A stretch of DNA of 64,000 nt from Solibacillus daqui. Lineage in GTDB: Bacteria > Bacillota > Bacilli > Bacillales_A > Planococcaceae. The stretch covers positions 117,501-181,500 of the forward strand of contig NZ_CP114887.1 in NCBI RefSeq assembly GCF_028747805.1, written 5' to 3'. The notes below the pieces were generated by a model. The model was not told where the DNA came from. It ran no database searches and was given only the letters and a program-made list of their open reading frames with translations. Shown piece after piece: positions 1 to 10,750 of this stretch (position 1 is its first letter; the number at the start of each line of letters is the position of its first letter). The position numbers were made by a program, and so were the translations under genes.

Positions 1-1722
<1,722 letters not shown>

Positions 1723-1785
1723 TGTTTATGAATATCAATGAAACGTTTATCCAGTTTTGAAAGAACAATCTTTCAATTGAATAAG

Positions 1786-1901
1786 TGAAGTGATGATGGC
1801 AAAGAGGTCACACCTGTTCCCATACCGAACACAGAAGTTAAGCTCTTTAGCGTCGATGGTAGTTGGGGGTTTCCCCCTGTGAGAGTAGAACGTCGCTTCG
1901 C
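1786..1901 (+). rRNA. rrf: 5S ribosomal RNA
   Basis: Typical Bacillales 5S with the conserved core CCATACCGAACACAGAAGTT and GATGGTAGTTGGGGGTTTCC. The ends pair as helix I: GAAGTGATG at 1787-1795 with CGTCGCTTC at 1891-1899. It lies about 64 bases after 23S, the usual 16S-23S-5S order, and no tRNA genes follow. Confidence 0.96.
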
Positions 1902-1910
1902 ACGAATGAA

Positions 1911-1937
1911 AACCACTGAGAAATCAGTGGTTTTTTT
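1911..1937 (+). terminator. rRNA operon terminator
   Basis: AACCACTGA pairs with TCAGTGGTT and is followed by a run of seven T, directly after the 5S gene. Confidence 0.9.
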
Positions 1938-1955
1938 GTGGCTAAATTTGTAGTA

Positions 1956-2627
1956 TTAAAACTTTAAAATACCTCGTAACTCATTAATATAAGATTGACT
2001 AATAGGTAACTCAGTACCATCTTTTAGATGAACAATAAAGTTTGAAGTTAAATCGCGTGTGATTTTCTTTATAAAGAAAATATTAATAATATAAGAACGA
2101 TGGATACGAACAAAAGTGCTTGGAAGCCTTGTTTGTAGCTCTTTTAAAGTGACGGCAGTTTTATATTGCTGCTTATTTGAATAAAACCATGTACGTTTTT
2201 GGAGGCTTTCAATATAAGAAATTTGCTCAATTGGTACAGGGATCCAATCTTCGTGTTGTTTCCCTGTTAAAAATTGATATAGATTAGGTGCTTCAATTTT
2301 AAAGAGTGGAGGCAACACGACAACAAGTGCACCAAGTTGGCTATCTATTGTGATAGGATAGCCAATTGCATAGTATGGCGTATCGAATAAGCTAGTATCC
2401 ATAACTGCATCAATTTTTTTCTTTTCATGTAGTACTTTAAAGGCAATGCTGTTTTCTGGTACAGGTGAACCAATTGATAATGAAAAGTTATGGTGACCTG
2501 AACGGAAGTAAATGAATGTATAATTCACTGCAATTGCGATTGAGGCATCACTTGGAATCCAATCTTCTAAAATAACTTTATACTGTTCTAAAACACTCTT
2601 CTCCACATCAACTTTGTTTAAATTCAA
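1956..2627 (-). CDS. LytTR-family transcriptional regulator, divergent from aceA
   Basis: A 223-residue protein. The C-terminal half (about 125-222) is a LytTR DNA-binding domain, with a VRIHRSYIINI motif and ending in a LKDGTELPISQSY-like strand. There is no receiver domain. The N-terminal half has alternating strands and looks like a small GAF/PAS-type sensor, possibly for a metabolite (inference). The start is a TTG, since the GAAGGGG ribosome site lies about 11 bases upstream and no ATG is better placed. It is transcribed away from isocitrate lyase across a 216-base gap, which makes a role in controlling aceA plausible but unproven. Confidence 0.85.
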   Translation of the reverse strand: MNLNKVDVEKSVLEQYKVILEDWIPSDASIAIAVNYTFIYFRSGHHNFSLSIGSPVPENSIAFKVLHEKKKIDAVMDTSLFDTPYYAIGYPITIDSQLGALVVVLPPLFKIEAPNLYQFLTGKQHEDWIPVPIEQISYIESLQKRTWFYSNKQQYKTAVTLKELQTRLPSTFVRIHRSYIINIFFIKKITRDLTSNFIVHLKDGTELPISQSYINELRGILKF

Positions 2628-2739
2628 ATTAATTCAACCCCTTCTGTATTATCCAACTTTTAGAAATTCATCCTTCAAATACAACATCCTATCTTTAAAT
2701 TAACCTATTTTGTCAGAAAATAATGAAAAATTAAATTTT

Positions 2740-2783
2740 CTGTTATATATTATGTTACACGAGGAACGTCTGTTATGGAACAG
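2740..2783 (+). promoter_or_regulatory. possible LytTR operator upstream of aceA
   Basis: CTGTTAT occurs at 2740-2746 and again at 2770-2776, 30 bases (about three helical turns) apart. The second copy forms the inverted repeat CTGTT-ATGG-AACAG at 2770-2783. Its place between the divergent regulator and aceA is the only support for operator function. Confidence 0.3.
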
Positions 2784-2843
2784 TAAGTTTATTGTTTTTT
2801 TAGCAGAATTTTTATACACAAATGGGGAAGGTGGAAATTTCAT

Positions 2844-4127
2844 ATGACAACTCGTCAAGAAAGAATCGAAGCTTTACAAAAGGATTGGGCAGAAAACGCT
2901 CGTTGGAAAGGTATTGAGCGTGGTTACTCAGCTGAAGAGGTTGTGAAATTACAAGGATCGTTCATTCAAGAGCAAACGTTAGCAAAACGTGGTGCTGCAC
3001 GTCTTTGGAACTCATTACACGAACAGCCATTTATCAACGCTTTAGGTGCTTTAACTGGTAATCAAGCAGTTCAACAAGTAAAAGCAGGTTTACAAGCAAT
3101 CTACTTATCGGGGTGGCAAGTAGCAGCTGATGCAAACCTTTCTGGTCAAATGTATCCAGACCAATCTTTATACCCAGCAAACTCTGTGCCAGCAGTAGTG
3201 AAGCGTATTAACCAAGCGCTACAACGTGCTGATCAAATCGATCATTCAGAAGGTCGTGAAGATGGTTTTGACTGGTTCGCGCCGATCGTAGCTGATGCTG
3301 AAGCAGGCTTCGGTGGTCCGTTAAACGTATTCGAATTAGTAAAAGGTATGATTGAGGCTGGCGCTTCAGGCGTACATTTAGAAGATCAATTAGCTTCTGA
3401 GAAAAAATGCGGTCACTTAGGTGGTAAAGTATTGCTTCCTACACAAAATGCAGTACGTAACCTGATTGCTGCACGTTTAGCTGCTGACGTAATGGGTGTA
3501 GATACAGTGTTAATCGCACGTACGGATGCAGATGCTGCAGATATGGTAACTTCTGATATCGATCCACGTGATGCAGAATTCATCACTGGTGAACGTACTC
3601 CAGAAGGTTTCTACCGTACAAATGCAGGCATTAAGCAAGCAATCGCTCGTGGTTTAGCTTATGCGCCATATGCAGATTTAATTTGGTGTGAGACGTCTCA
3701 CCCATCGTTAGAAGAAGCTCGTGAGTTTGCAACGGCAATCCACGCTGAATTCCCAGGAAAAATGTTAGCGTACAACTGCTCGCCTTCATTTAACTGGAAA
3801 GCTAAGTTATCAGATGAAGAAATCGCTGAGTACCAACGCGAATTAGGAAAGTTAGGATACAAGTTCCAATTCATTACGCTTGCTGGTTTCCACAGCTTAA
3901 ACTACTCAATGTTCGAGCTTGCGCATGACTATAAAGACAATGGTATGGCTGCATACTCTAAATTACAACAAGCTGAATTTGCCGCAGAGTCTAAAGGTTA
4001 CACTGCAACTCGTCACCAACGTGAAGTGGGTACAGGTTACTTTGACGAAGTATCACAAACAATTTCAGGTGGTACATCTTCAACAACTGCAATGTCTGGA
4101 TCTACTGAGGCTGAGCAATTCGTATAA
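2844..4127 (+). CDS. aceA: isocitrate lyase
   Basis: Cleaves isocitrate to glyoxylate and succinate, the first step of the glyoxylate bypass needed for growth on acetate or fatty acids. The 427 residues match the usual bacterial length of about 425-435. The catalytic KKCGH signature with its cysteine is near residue 190, and the Mg-binding [15 protein letters not shown] stretch is near 140. ATG start with GGGGAAGGTGG about 11 bases upstream. No malate synthase lies beside it, unlike many aceBA operons. The divergent LytTR gene is the probable local regulator (inference). Confidence 0.97.
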   Translation: MTTRQERIEALQKDWAENARWKGIERGYSAEEVVKLQGSFIQEQTLAKRGAARLWNSLHEQPFINALGALTGNQAVQQVKAGLQAIYLSGWQVAADANLSGQMYPDQSLYPANSVPAVVKRINQALQRADQIDHSEGREDGFDWFAPIVADAEAGFGGPLNVFELVKGMIEAGASGVHLEDQLASEKKCGHLGGKVLLPTQNAVRNLIAARLAADVMGVDTVLIARTDADAADMVTSDIDPRDAEFITGERTPEGFYRTNAGIKQAIARGLAYAPYADLIWCETSHPSLEEAREFATAIHAEFPGKMLAYNCSPSFNWKAKLSDEEIAEYQRELGKLGYKFQFITLAGFHSLNYSMFELAHDYKDNGMAAYSKLQQAEFAAESKGYTATRHQREVGTGYFDEVSQTISGGTSSTTAMSGSTEAEQFV

Positions 4128-4230
4128 AATTTGCAAGGTTATATCAACGTTTCATAAACAGGGTATTGCAAAATAATAATTTTAATGTGTGAAAGTTTAT
4201 TTTTGGGGCACTGTTGGGGAATAGTAGCCT

Positions 4231-4384
4231 AGTAAATCTTTGTTATGCCGAAGCAGAGATTGAAGAAAAGTTTACTGTGTAGCACATAAAAATTTTACTT
4301 TTATGGATACAAACTTCGAACATCTCTCAACTATAATATCAAAGTCGAATTGGAACGCGGCTTTGATATGGGATTGCCTCCCAT
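4231..4384 (+). ncRNA. candidate structured RNA region after aceA
   Basis: No open frame is credible in this gap of about 400 bases. Three helices can be drawn: AATCTTTG (4235-4242) with CAGAGATT (4254-4261), closed by AGTA/TACT; TATCAAAGTC (4337-4346) with GGCTTTGATA (4359-4368); and ATGGGA (4368-4373) with TCCCAT (4379-4384). A strong terminator follows at 4426. This could be the folded aceA 3' UTR or an independent small RNA. I recognise no known family. Confidence 0.35.
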
Positions 4385-4425
4385 TATATAAATGTTAAAC
4401 TTAGGGGTATTTAATAAATGAAAAT

Positions 4426-4467
4426 ATGTCTTTCTAGTCAGGATGGGGCTAGGAAGGCATTTTTTTA
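4426..4467 (+). terminator. terminator after aceA / candidate RNA
   Basis: ATGTCTTTCTAG at 4426-4437 pairs over 12 positions (two G-U) with CTAGGAAGGCAT at 4449-4460. Seven T follow. Confidence 0.85.
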
Positions 4468-4489
4468 TTTGGGTAGTAGGGTGTTTAGC

Positions 4490-4522
4490 GGGAAGGGCCA
4501 TTTTAAAAGGACCTTCCCTTTT
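4490..4522. terminator. stem-loop between aceA and sel1 gene
   Basis: GGGAAGG (4490-4496) pairs with CCTTCCC (4512-4518), and a short TTTT follows on the plus strand. It sits just past the stop of the minus-strand Sel1 gene but lacks a T run on that strand, so its role is uncertain. Confidence 0.45.
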
Positions 4523-4524
4523 GG

Positions 4525-6444
4525 TTATAAATTTTGTTCAATGGCTTCTTTTAACCATCTTGTTGCTTCGGTATAATCTTGTGCGACACCGAGCCCTTTT
4601 TTATAGAGCATGCCGAGTTGGAATTTTGCTTTGATATGCCCTTGTTGTGCAGCGCGTCGATACCACTTGGCTGCTTCTTGGTAGTCTTGAGCAGTCCCTT
4701 CACCGTTTGCATACATTTGAGCCAGTTGGAATTGAGCTTTTCCTAGCTCTTTCTTAGCTGCAAGAGTAATCCATTTAAAGGCCTCGTTAAAATCTCGTTT
4801 TGTGCCAAGTCCTTTATCGAAAATGTTACCGAGTTGATATTGTGCATTAACATGCCCCTGCTCTGCGGCTAAACGATAGCAATGACGGGCTTCATCGTAA
4901 TTAACTTGTATGCCAAGCCCTTTTTCATATAAAAGGCCCAGCTGATATTCGGCCTCTGCATCATTTTGAGTTGTAGCCGCACGGAACCATTTAAAGGCTT
5001 CTTGGTAATTTGGAAAGCTTTGTTCATCGCCTAGAGCAAGAAACCCAAGCTGTAGCTGAGCTTGTACATGATTTTGTATGGCCGCACGTTTTAACCACTT
5101 AACACCAGTTTCATCATAGCCTGTTTCAATATAGAGCATGCCTAAATCAAAATTTGCGCTAACATGTTCATTGGCAGCTGCTTTTAAAAACCATTCAATC
5201 GCTTGAGCGTTTGCTACTTTCGTATGTTGCTGTTTATAAATAAGCCCGAGTGAATATTGTGCGTTTGTATGTCCATGATTGGCCGCAAGAGTGAGCCATT
5301 TGATAGCTTCTTCTTCATTTTGAGCAATACCTTGTCCTGCTTTATAGAGAAGGGAAAGCTGGAATTGCGCGCTTGTATGATGTTGCATTGCTGCTGATAA
5401 AAACCAGTAAGCCGCTTCTTCAAAAGATTGTGTGACACCTTGTCCTTTTGAATGCAAGTAGCCAAGGTTGTATTGAGCACTTGCATCACCAGCCTTCGCC
5501 GCCTGTAAAAATAATTCCGCAGATTTTGCGTAATTTTGAGTAACCCCTTGTCCATTGTGGTATAAAAAGCCAAGGTTGTTTAGCGCGCTCGTATTGCCTT
5601 GAGCAATTGCGAGTTCATACCACTTTGCCGCTTCTTTAAAGTTTAGGGGGACGCCTTTCCCTTGATTGTATAATGAGCCAAGGTTGTATTGAGCGTCTGG
5701 ATTGCCAGCGGTAGCTGCTAATAGATACAGTTCCGCCGCTTTTTGCTCATCCTGCTCGACACCATTGCCAAGTTGATACAACACGCCTAATGCATATTGA
5801 GCGTTTGAATCCTGTTGATCAGCCGCCAGCGTATACCATTTTGCTGCCTCTATATAATTCCGCTTAACCCCCTTGCCGTGATTATACAAAACACCGAGAT
5901 TGTATTGGGCACTGTTATTCCCTTTTTGAGCGGCGATTAAAAACCATTTAGCGGCATCCTCGTAATTGTGTGTTACCAAATCAAGCGTTTCATAATCGCT
6001 AGTTGTTGGGAGGTTTTCTACATCTAACAGAGCGGCTTTCGTTAATTTTTCGCCTTTTGATAAGTTTTGGATATACCAATCCGTTACATCAATTAAATAA
6101 TCGAGCACCATTTGGGCTACTTTTGTATTAATTAATTCATTGGTGTTCGTTATGGTCATTTTTTGAATTAAATTCATCAACAAATACATACGACGTGGTT
6201 TTATTTTTTCAGTAAAGCTTTTGTTATTCAAGAGTGTACGTAATTCGTTTTTTGTACCATCCTTTTTCATATCTTTGGCATATAAATCGCGAACGATAAT
6301 GCTTAAGGCGATATTAGCTTTCTTTAAAGACAGGCTTGGCTTTGAGATTGTATAGCGTGCAGAGCCTTGAAGAGCGTCAGTTAATGGACGATGTGTTGCT
6401 GGAATCCTATTGCAAAGTGTTGTGAGCAAGTCGCGATCTACCAT
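4525..6444 (-). CDS. large Sel1-repeat (TPR-like) protein
   Basis: About 639 residues. After a helical N-terminal region of roughly 165 residues without repeats, there are 13 full Sel1-like repeats and a partial cap, each about 36 residues of the form AAKWY.LAA..G...AQY.LG.LY..G.GV..N. Such solenoids usually mediate protein-protein contacts. I see no signal peptide or membrane segment, so it is probably cytoplasmic. The ATG at 6444 is preferred because the AAGGAG site overlaps the upstream GTG codon at 6456. Two repeats (7 and 8) are degenerate in the GxGV turn. Function unknown; not obviously in an operon. Confidence 0.85.
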   Translation of the reverse strand: MVDRDLLTTLCNRIPATHRPLTDALQGSARYTISKPSLSLKKANIALSIIVRDLYAKDMKKDGTKNELRTLLNNKSFTEKIKPRRMYLLMNLIQKMTITNTNELINTKVAQMVLDYLIDVTDWYIQNLSKGEKLTKAALLDVENLPTTSDYETLDLVTHNYEDAAKWFLIAAQKGNNSAQYNLGVLYNHGKGVKRNYIEAAKWYTLAADQQDSNAQYALGVLYQLGNGVEQDEQKAAELYLLAATAGNPDAQYNLGSLYNQGKGVPLNFKEAAKWYELAIAQGNTSALNNLGFLYHNGQGVTQNYAKSAELFLQAAKAGDASAQYNLGYLHSKGQGVTQSFEEAAYWFLSAAMQHHTSAQFQLSLLYKAGQGIAQNEEEAIKWLTLAANHGHTNAQYSLGLIYKQQHTKVANAQAIEWFLKAAANEHVSANFDLGMLYIETGYDETGVKWLKRAAIQNHVQAQLQLGFLALGDEQSFPNYQEAFKWFRAATTQNDAEAEYQLGLLYEKGLGIQVNYDEARHCYRLAAEQGHVNAQYQLGNIFDKGLGTKRDFNEAFKWITLAAKKELGKAQFQLAQMYANGEGTAQDYQEAAKWYRRAAQQGHIKAKFQLGMLYKKGLGVAQDYTEATRWLKEAIEQNL

Positions 6445-6627
6445 AAACGTAGTCACTCCTTCCGATATTCGTTAAGTATCCTTTTTATCGGAAAGTTCTG
6501 AAGAAAGTGGAGTATTTCTGATGGGGGGACATTCTGAACGAATAGCTAGAGTAAAGTTGGACATTGTAATTTGCTAAAATAGTCGATAGAATTTAGTAAA
6601 TATTTCTATTTCAAAGGAGCATGCAAA

Positions 6628-7365
6628 ATGGAGCAAACAATTGTGTTAATTCCTGCGTTGAACCCATTACCAACCATTGTACACTTTGTAGAAAAATTAA
6701 AAACGCTTGCAATCGAAAAGATTATTATCATTAATGATGGTAGTGATGTGAAATATAATGAAATTTTTAAGCAATTGCTCAAGCAAGATTGTATTGTCTT
6801 AACGCATGAGCGAAACATTGGAAAAGGTCAGGCATTAAAAACAGGTATGAACTATATCGTGAAATCAACCTTGCACGCAAAAGGGGTCGTAACTGTTGGG
6901 GCGCATGGTCAGCACTCTATTTTAGATGTTGAACAAATTTTAGCAAGTACAAAAATTTTTTCAGACGGTATCGTATTAGGTATTCGTGATTTTAAAGGTT
7001 CGGATTATCCAATTATTAGTAAAATACACAACCGTGCGAGTTCAATGCTTTTTGAGCTATTTTTTCATAAGCGTTTATTAGATACACAGACTGGCTTACG
7101 CTATATTCCAAGAGAACATTTGTCTTGGCTATTAAAAGTGAGTGGCGAGTCTTTTCGCTATGATACGAATATGCTTGTTGAGGCCATTAAGCGAAAAGTC
7201 CCTTTATACGAAGTGCCAATTGGTCATGCCAAACTGCGGAAAAATTCTATTATTTACTACGATGAAGTAACGAATCATGCCCAAGTTTTACAGCAAATGT
7301 GGAATAATTTTTTCCATAAGGGCAATTCAGCGAATGAAACTTTCTCAAAGCGAAAACGTAAATAA
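6628..7365 (+). CDS. family 2 glycosyltransferase-like protein with altered DxD motif
   Basis: 245 residues with a GT-A nucleotide-sugar fold: IPALNP at the start, IIINDGS near residue 35 and NIGKGQALKTGMNY near 65, as in polyprenyl-phosphate glycosyltransferases. The metal-binding position normally reading DADGQH is GAHGQH here (about residues 91-96), so both acidic residues are replaced. The DNA clearly reads GGG GCG CAT. The downstream DTQTGLRYIP motif is intact. The protein may be inactive, metal-independent or altered in substrate. ATG start with AAAGGAG eight bases upstream. The DUF1232 gene follows on the same strand. Confidence 0.85.
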   Translation: MEQTIVLIPALNPLPTIVHFVEKLKTLAIEKIIIINDGSDVKYNEIFKQLLKQDCIVLTHERNIGKGQALKTGMNYIVKSTLHAKGVVTVGAHGQHSILDVEQILASTKIFSDGIVLGIRDFKGSDYPIISKIHNRASSMLFELFFHKRLLDTQTGLRYIPREHLSWLLKVSGESFRYDTNMLVEAIKRKVPLYEVPIGHAKLRKNSIIYYDEVTNHAQVLQQMWNNFFHKGNSANETFSKRKRK

Positions 7366-7408
7366 AATGTATCTTTAATTTGCGAAGATGCTTGAAGGAG
7401 GAAGGGTT

Positions 7409-7786
7409 ATGGAACAGGATTACAATTTTGATAAAATGATTGCAGGTCAGGAGAAACATTATTCTGATAAAAAGTTTTTAAATAAATTTAAATTTTTTGG
7501 TGGGGGCTTAGGACAAAAAGCGATGCTGGCAGCTGCTACATTGTATGTCACACTGCGTAGCCCAGAAATGCCAAAGATGAATAAAATGATTGTGCTTGCT
7601 GCGTTAGGTTATTTTATTTTACCGTTTGATTTAGTAGCAGATTTTTTACCACTTGCTGGTTTAACAGATGATGCATTTGTCATTTTAACGGCATTAGGGA
7701 AAGTATATTTATCCATAACTGATGAGATGAAGCTTGAGGCAAAGCAACTCGTTGAAACGAAATTTACTAAAAATCATCAAGAATAA
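7409..7786 (+). CDS. DUF1232 (YkvA-like) membrane-associated protein
   Basis: 125 residues containing the DUF1232 core, MNKMIVLAALGYFILPFDL followed by VADFLP and a DD pair, which forms one or two hydrophobic helices. The molecular function of the family is not established. The start at 7409 is chosen over an upstream in-frame ATG at 7388 because the GAAGGAGGAAGG ribosome site lies between them. It follows the glycosyltransferase by 43 bases and probably shares its transcript. A terminator follows. Confidence 0.88.
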   Translation: MEQDYNFDKMIAGQEKHYSDKKFLNKFKFFGGGLGQKAMLAAATLYVTLRSPEMPKMNKMIVLAALGYFILPFDLVADFLPLAGLTDDAFVILTALGKVYLSITDEMKLEAKQLVETKFTKNHQE

Positions 7787-7793
7787 TGTTTGT

Positions 7794-7829
7794 ATAAGCT
7801 TAGTCATTTACTAGGCTTATTTTTTTTTC
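7794..7829 (+). terminator. terminator after DUF1232 gene
   Basis: ATAAGCTTAGT pairs with ACTAGGCTTAT (one G-U) and nine T follow. Confidence 0.9.
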
Positions 7830-7889
7830 TATTGATCAAATACTTTTACTTACAACAGAAAAAATATAATTTTAATTCTCAATTAACTA

Positions 7890-7918
7890 TTGATATTCTC
7901 ATTTATAGTTGGTAATAT
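7890..7918 (+). promoter_or_regulatory. promoter of heme-uptake operon
   Basis: TTGATA at 7890-7895, a 17-base spacer and TAATAT at 7913-7918 make a near-consensus vegetative promoter. The Fur box lies just downstream. Confidence 0.8.
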
Positions 7919-7925
7919 ATGAAAT

Positions 7926-7940
7926 TGAAAATCATTATCA
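7926..7940 (+). promoter_or_regulatory. Fur box (7-1-7)
   Basis: TGAAAAT-C-ATTATCA differs at one position (seventh-from-centre half) from the Bacillus 7-1-7 Fur consensus TGATAAT-n-ATTATCA. It sits between the -10 element and the ribosome site of the lipoprotein gene, so iron-bound Fur should block transcription of the operon. Confidence 0.85.
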
Positions 7941-7959
7941 ATTAAGGAGGTTAAATTAT

Positions 7960-8949
7960 ATGAAAAAATTAGTAGGATTCGGTGCGTTATTTTTATCTGT
8001 TGCTTTATTTGGTTGTTCAGATGAGGAAGCACAAAAGCAACAACCGATTGAAGCTAATGCTCAGTCTGAAGGAACAACAACGGAGCCAGAAAAACAAGAG
8101 CAAGGCTTTAATGATGGCGTTGATGAAGCATCTTTCCAAGAAACATTAGCAACATTCCCTGAAACAGTCCCAGCAAATATTGTAACGACATCTGTTCCGA
8201 TTACAGAAATGTTGCATTTATTAGATATTGAACCCGTTGGCGTCCCAACATCAACGAACCCAATCCCAGCTGATTACGATTCGATTGCACGTATTGGTTC
8301 ACCAATGGCACCAGATTTAGAAGTGATTTCGAGTTTACAAACGGATTTAATTATTGGTTCAGAAGCGTTGAAGGATTCATTGGATAAAGCGTTAGAAGGC
8401 TTGAACCTACAAGCATCGTACTTACGAACAGATTCGTATGATGACTTAAAGTTAAGCTTTAAAGTGTTAGGAACTTACTTCGGTAAAGAAGATTTAATGA
8501 ATGAAAAAATGCAAAATATCGTTGCCAAAGAAGAAGAATTAAAGACAAAAGCAGAGGGTAAGGAATTGCCATCTGTCATGCTTGTTATTGGTACAGCTGA
8601 TTCATTTATGGTGATGAATGAGAAATCGTATTTAGGAAGTTTAGTTGAAAACTTAGGTGCAGAAAATATTGCGCAAACGGTATTAAAAGCAGAATCTACT
8701 TACTCAGCGATGAATTTAGAGGATGTTGTTGTTGCGGATCCAGATATGATTTTTGTTTTAGCATCAGGGGATCACGGGGCAAACAAAGATAAATTTAAGC
8801 AAGAAATTGAGCAAAATAGTGCCTGGACACAATTATCTGCGTACAAAAATGATGAAATCCATATGTTAGATTATAGTACGTTTGGTGTAACGTCGATTGC
8901 CAATGTCGAAACAGCGTTAACGACAATTTCAGAGTATTTCTTTAAGTAG
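7960..8949 (+). CDS. isdE: heme-binding ABC transporter lipoprotein, IsdE-like
   Basis: 329 residues. The signal peptide ends in a lipobox LFGC, followed by an acidic/Gln-rich linker and a PeripBP_2 (class III) fold. The IsdE-type signatures are visible: IVTTSVPITEMLHLLDIEPVG, RIGSPMAPDLE with the methionine corresponding to the IsdE axial heme ligand, and FVLASGDHG with a histidine that could be the second ligand. The start at 7960 has AAGGAGG seven to eight bases upstream; the in-frame ATG at 7909 lies in the promoter and is rejected. It delivers heme to the permease and ATPase that follow. No NEAT-domain surface protein is encoded nearby. Confidence 0.85.
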   Translation: MKKLVGFGALFLSVALFGCSDEEAQKQQPIEANAQSEGTTTEPEKQEQGFNDGVDEASFQETLATFPETVPANIVTTSVPITEMLHLLDIEPVGVPTSTNPIPADYDSIARIGSPMAPDLEVISSLQTDLIIGSEALKDSLDKALEGLNLQASYLRTDSYDDLKLSFKVLGTYFGKEDLMNEKMQNIVAKEEELKTKAEGKELPSVMLVIGTADSFMVMNEKSYLGSLVENLGAENIAQTVLKAESTYSAMNLEDVVVADPDMIFVLASGDHGANKDKFKQEIEQNSAWTQLSAYKNDEIHMLDYSTFGVTSIANVETALTTISEYFFK

Positions 8950-8965
8950 TGTAGGGGAAGTAACA

Positions 8966-9958
8966 ATGATTTCAACAAAGAGAAATAAAATGATTGTAAG
9001 CATCGCATTCGTTTTCGCGATAGTTGCAGGGGTTGTAGCCATTGGTATCGGCAGTGTGAAAATTGCCGTACCGGATATTTTAACAACACTTTTTAATGGA
9101 CGAAATGTAGATGGTGTTTTTACAACAATTGTATGGGATATTCGGTTACCACGTGTACTATTAGCATTAATTATTGGTGCAAATATTGCTATTTCAGGTG
9201 CATTACTGCAAGGTGTAATGGGGAATCCGTTAGCAGATCCGGGACTTACTGGCGTTACGAGTGGCGCGGCTGCCTTTGTATTATTTATTATTTTGGTGAA
9301 TCCAGAATGGACACATCTTATTCCGATTGCGGCTTTTATTGGTGGATTATTAGCAGCAGGGGTTGTATATGCACTCGCATGGCGTAAAACGGGCATTACT
9401 CCGATTACGATTATTTTATCGGGTGTGGCGGTGAACGCACTATGTGGTGGGATAATCGGCTTTTTATCAATTTTATATAGTGACCGATTACCCTCAGCGG
9501 TTCAGTGGATGAATGGAAGCTTGGCTGCAAAGGGACATTCGGCATTAAATATGATTTACATTTATGCAATTATCGGGTGGGTCTTATCGATTTTTACTAT
9601 TCGAAAGGCAAACATTATTCGTCTTGGCGACCAGGTGGCAGTTAATTTAGGTGAAAATGTAACACGTATTCGCATTGTGCTATCGATTTTAGCTGTATTT
9701 TTAGCGGCCATTTCAGTAGCGGCAATTGGAATGGTTGGCTTTGTTGGTTTAATTGTTCCACATATGGCGCGTATGCTAGTAGGCTCGGATTATAAATACA
9801 TGCTGCCGATGAGCATGGCATTAGGGGCCATTGTCCTATTAATTGCTGATACAGGGGGGCGTACATTATTTGCGCCACTCGATATTCCTGCGGGTATTTT
9901 AATGGCGGTTATAGGGGCTCCGTACTTTTTATACTTAATGAGAAAGAGGGCGTTTTAA
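8966..9958 (+). CDS. isdF: FecCD-family heme/siderophore ABC permease
   Basis: 330 residues with about nine to ten membrane helices and the FecCD hallmarks LPRVLLALIIGANIAISGALLQG, NPLADPGLTG and GLIVPHMARMLVGSDY. This is the membrane channel of the importer served by the upstream lipoprotein. The start is an ATG 16 bases after the lipoprotein stop, with GGGGAAG upstream. Its stop overlaps the ATPase start (TAATG). The heme substrate is inferred from the lipoprotein and from the HugZ-like last gene. Confidence 0.9.
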   Translation: MISTKRNKMIVSIAFVFAIVAGVVAIGIGSVKIAVPDILTTLFNGRNVDGVFTTIVWDIRLPRVLLALIIGANIAISGALLQGVMGNPLADPGLTGVTSGAAAFVLFIILVNPEWTHLIPIAAFIGGLLAAGVVYALAWRKTGITPITIILSGVAVNALCGGIIGFLSILYSDRLPSAVQWMNGSLAAKGHSALNMIYIYAIIGWVLSIFTIRKANIIRLGDQVAVNLGENVTRIRIVLSILAVFLAAISVAAIGMVGFVGLIVPHMARMLVGSDYKYMLPMSMALGAIVLLIADTGGRTLFAPLDIPAGILMAVIGAPYFLYLMRKRAF

Positions 9959-10740
9959 TGCTGAAAATTGAACAGTTAGCAGTTCGTTATGAGCAAAGGG
10001 AAGTTGTCCATAATTTTTCATTTGATGTAAAAAAGGGCGAAGTAGTTTCCATTATCGGTCCGAATGGTTCGGGTAAATCCACGATTTTAAAGGCGATTGC
10101 GCGAATGCAGCCTTATCATCAAGGGACGATTTGGTTAGAAAACCAAAATATGAAGCAGTTGAAGTCGAAGGATATTGCAAAAAAGCTTTGTATTTTAAGT
10201 CAAAAAAACCAAGCTCCGAGTGATATTACTGTACGCAATTTAGTAAGCTATGGTCGTTATCCCCATAAAAAGTGGTTTGAACGTTTGGACGAGTATGATT
10301 ACGAAATTATCGATTGGGCTTTAGAAAAAACGCATTTACTTCATTATCGTGATCAATCGATTGCTGCTTTATCTGGTGGAGAATCACAACGTGCGTGGAT
10401 TGCGATGGCTCTTGCGCAAAAACCAGAGATTTTATTATTAGATGAGCCTACAACCTATTTAGATATTGCCCACCAGCACGAAGTATTAGAATTAGTGCGA
10501 GAATTGAATCGTGATACAGGGTTAACGGTTGTCATGGTGCTTCATGATTTAAATCAGGCATCAAGCTATAGCGATAAAATTATTGTTGTGCAAGAGGGGC
10601 ATCGTGCTGAAATTGGGACGTCACAAGAAGTCATTACAGAACAAATGATTCGTTCTATTTATAAAATGGAGGCTGAAATTCAGCAAGTAAATTGGGACCC
10701 AGCGCCACGCATTCAATTAAAAAATACGGTAAAAAGTTAG
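9958..10740 (+). CDS. heme/siderophore ABC transporter ATPase
   Basis: 260 residues. Walker A GPNGSGKST is near residue 36, the signature LSGGESQRAWIAMALAQ near 137 and Walker B ILLLDEPTTYLD near 156, followed by the switch histidine in MVLHDLNQ. It is close to FhuC/FepC-type ATPases and powers the permease. Translation is coupled: TAATG fuses the upstream stop with this start. Confidence 0.94.
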   Translation: MLKIEQLAVRYEQREVVHNFSFDVKKGEVVSIIGPNGSGKSTILKAIARMQPYHQGTIWLENQNMKQLKSKDIAKKLCILSQKNQAPSDITVRNLVSYGRYPHKKWFERLDEYDYEIIDWALEKTHLLHYRDQSIAALSGGESQRAWIAMALAQKPEILLLDEPTTYLDIAHQHEVLELVRELNRDTGLTVVMVLHDLNQASSYSDKIIVVQEGHRAEIGTSQEVITEQMIRSIYKMEAEIQQVNWDPAPRIQLKNTVKS

Positions 10741-10750
10741 GAGAATTCGA

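Noticed and set aside
4231..4288. 6S RNA after aceA
   Set aside because: Nested pairing is too short and the long closing stem and open central bubble typical of 6S could not be built.
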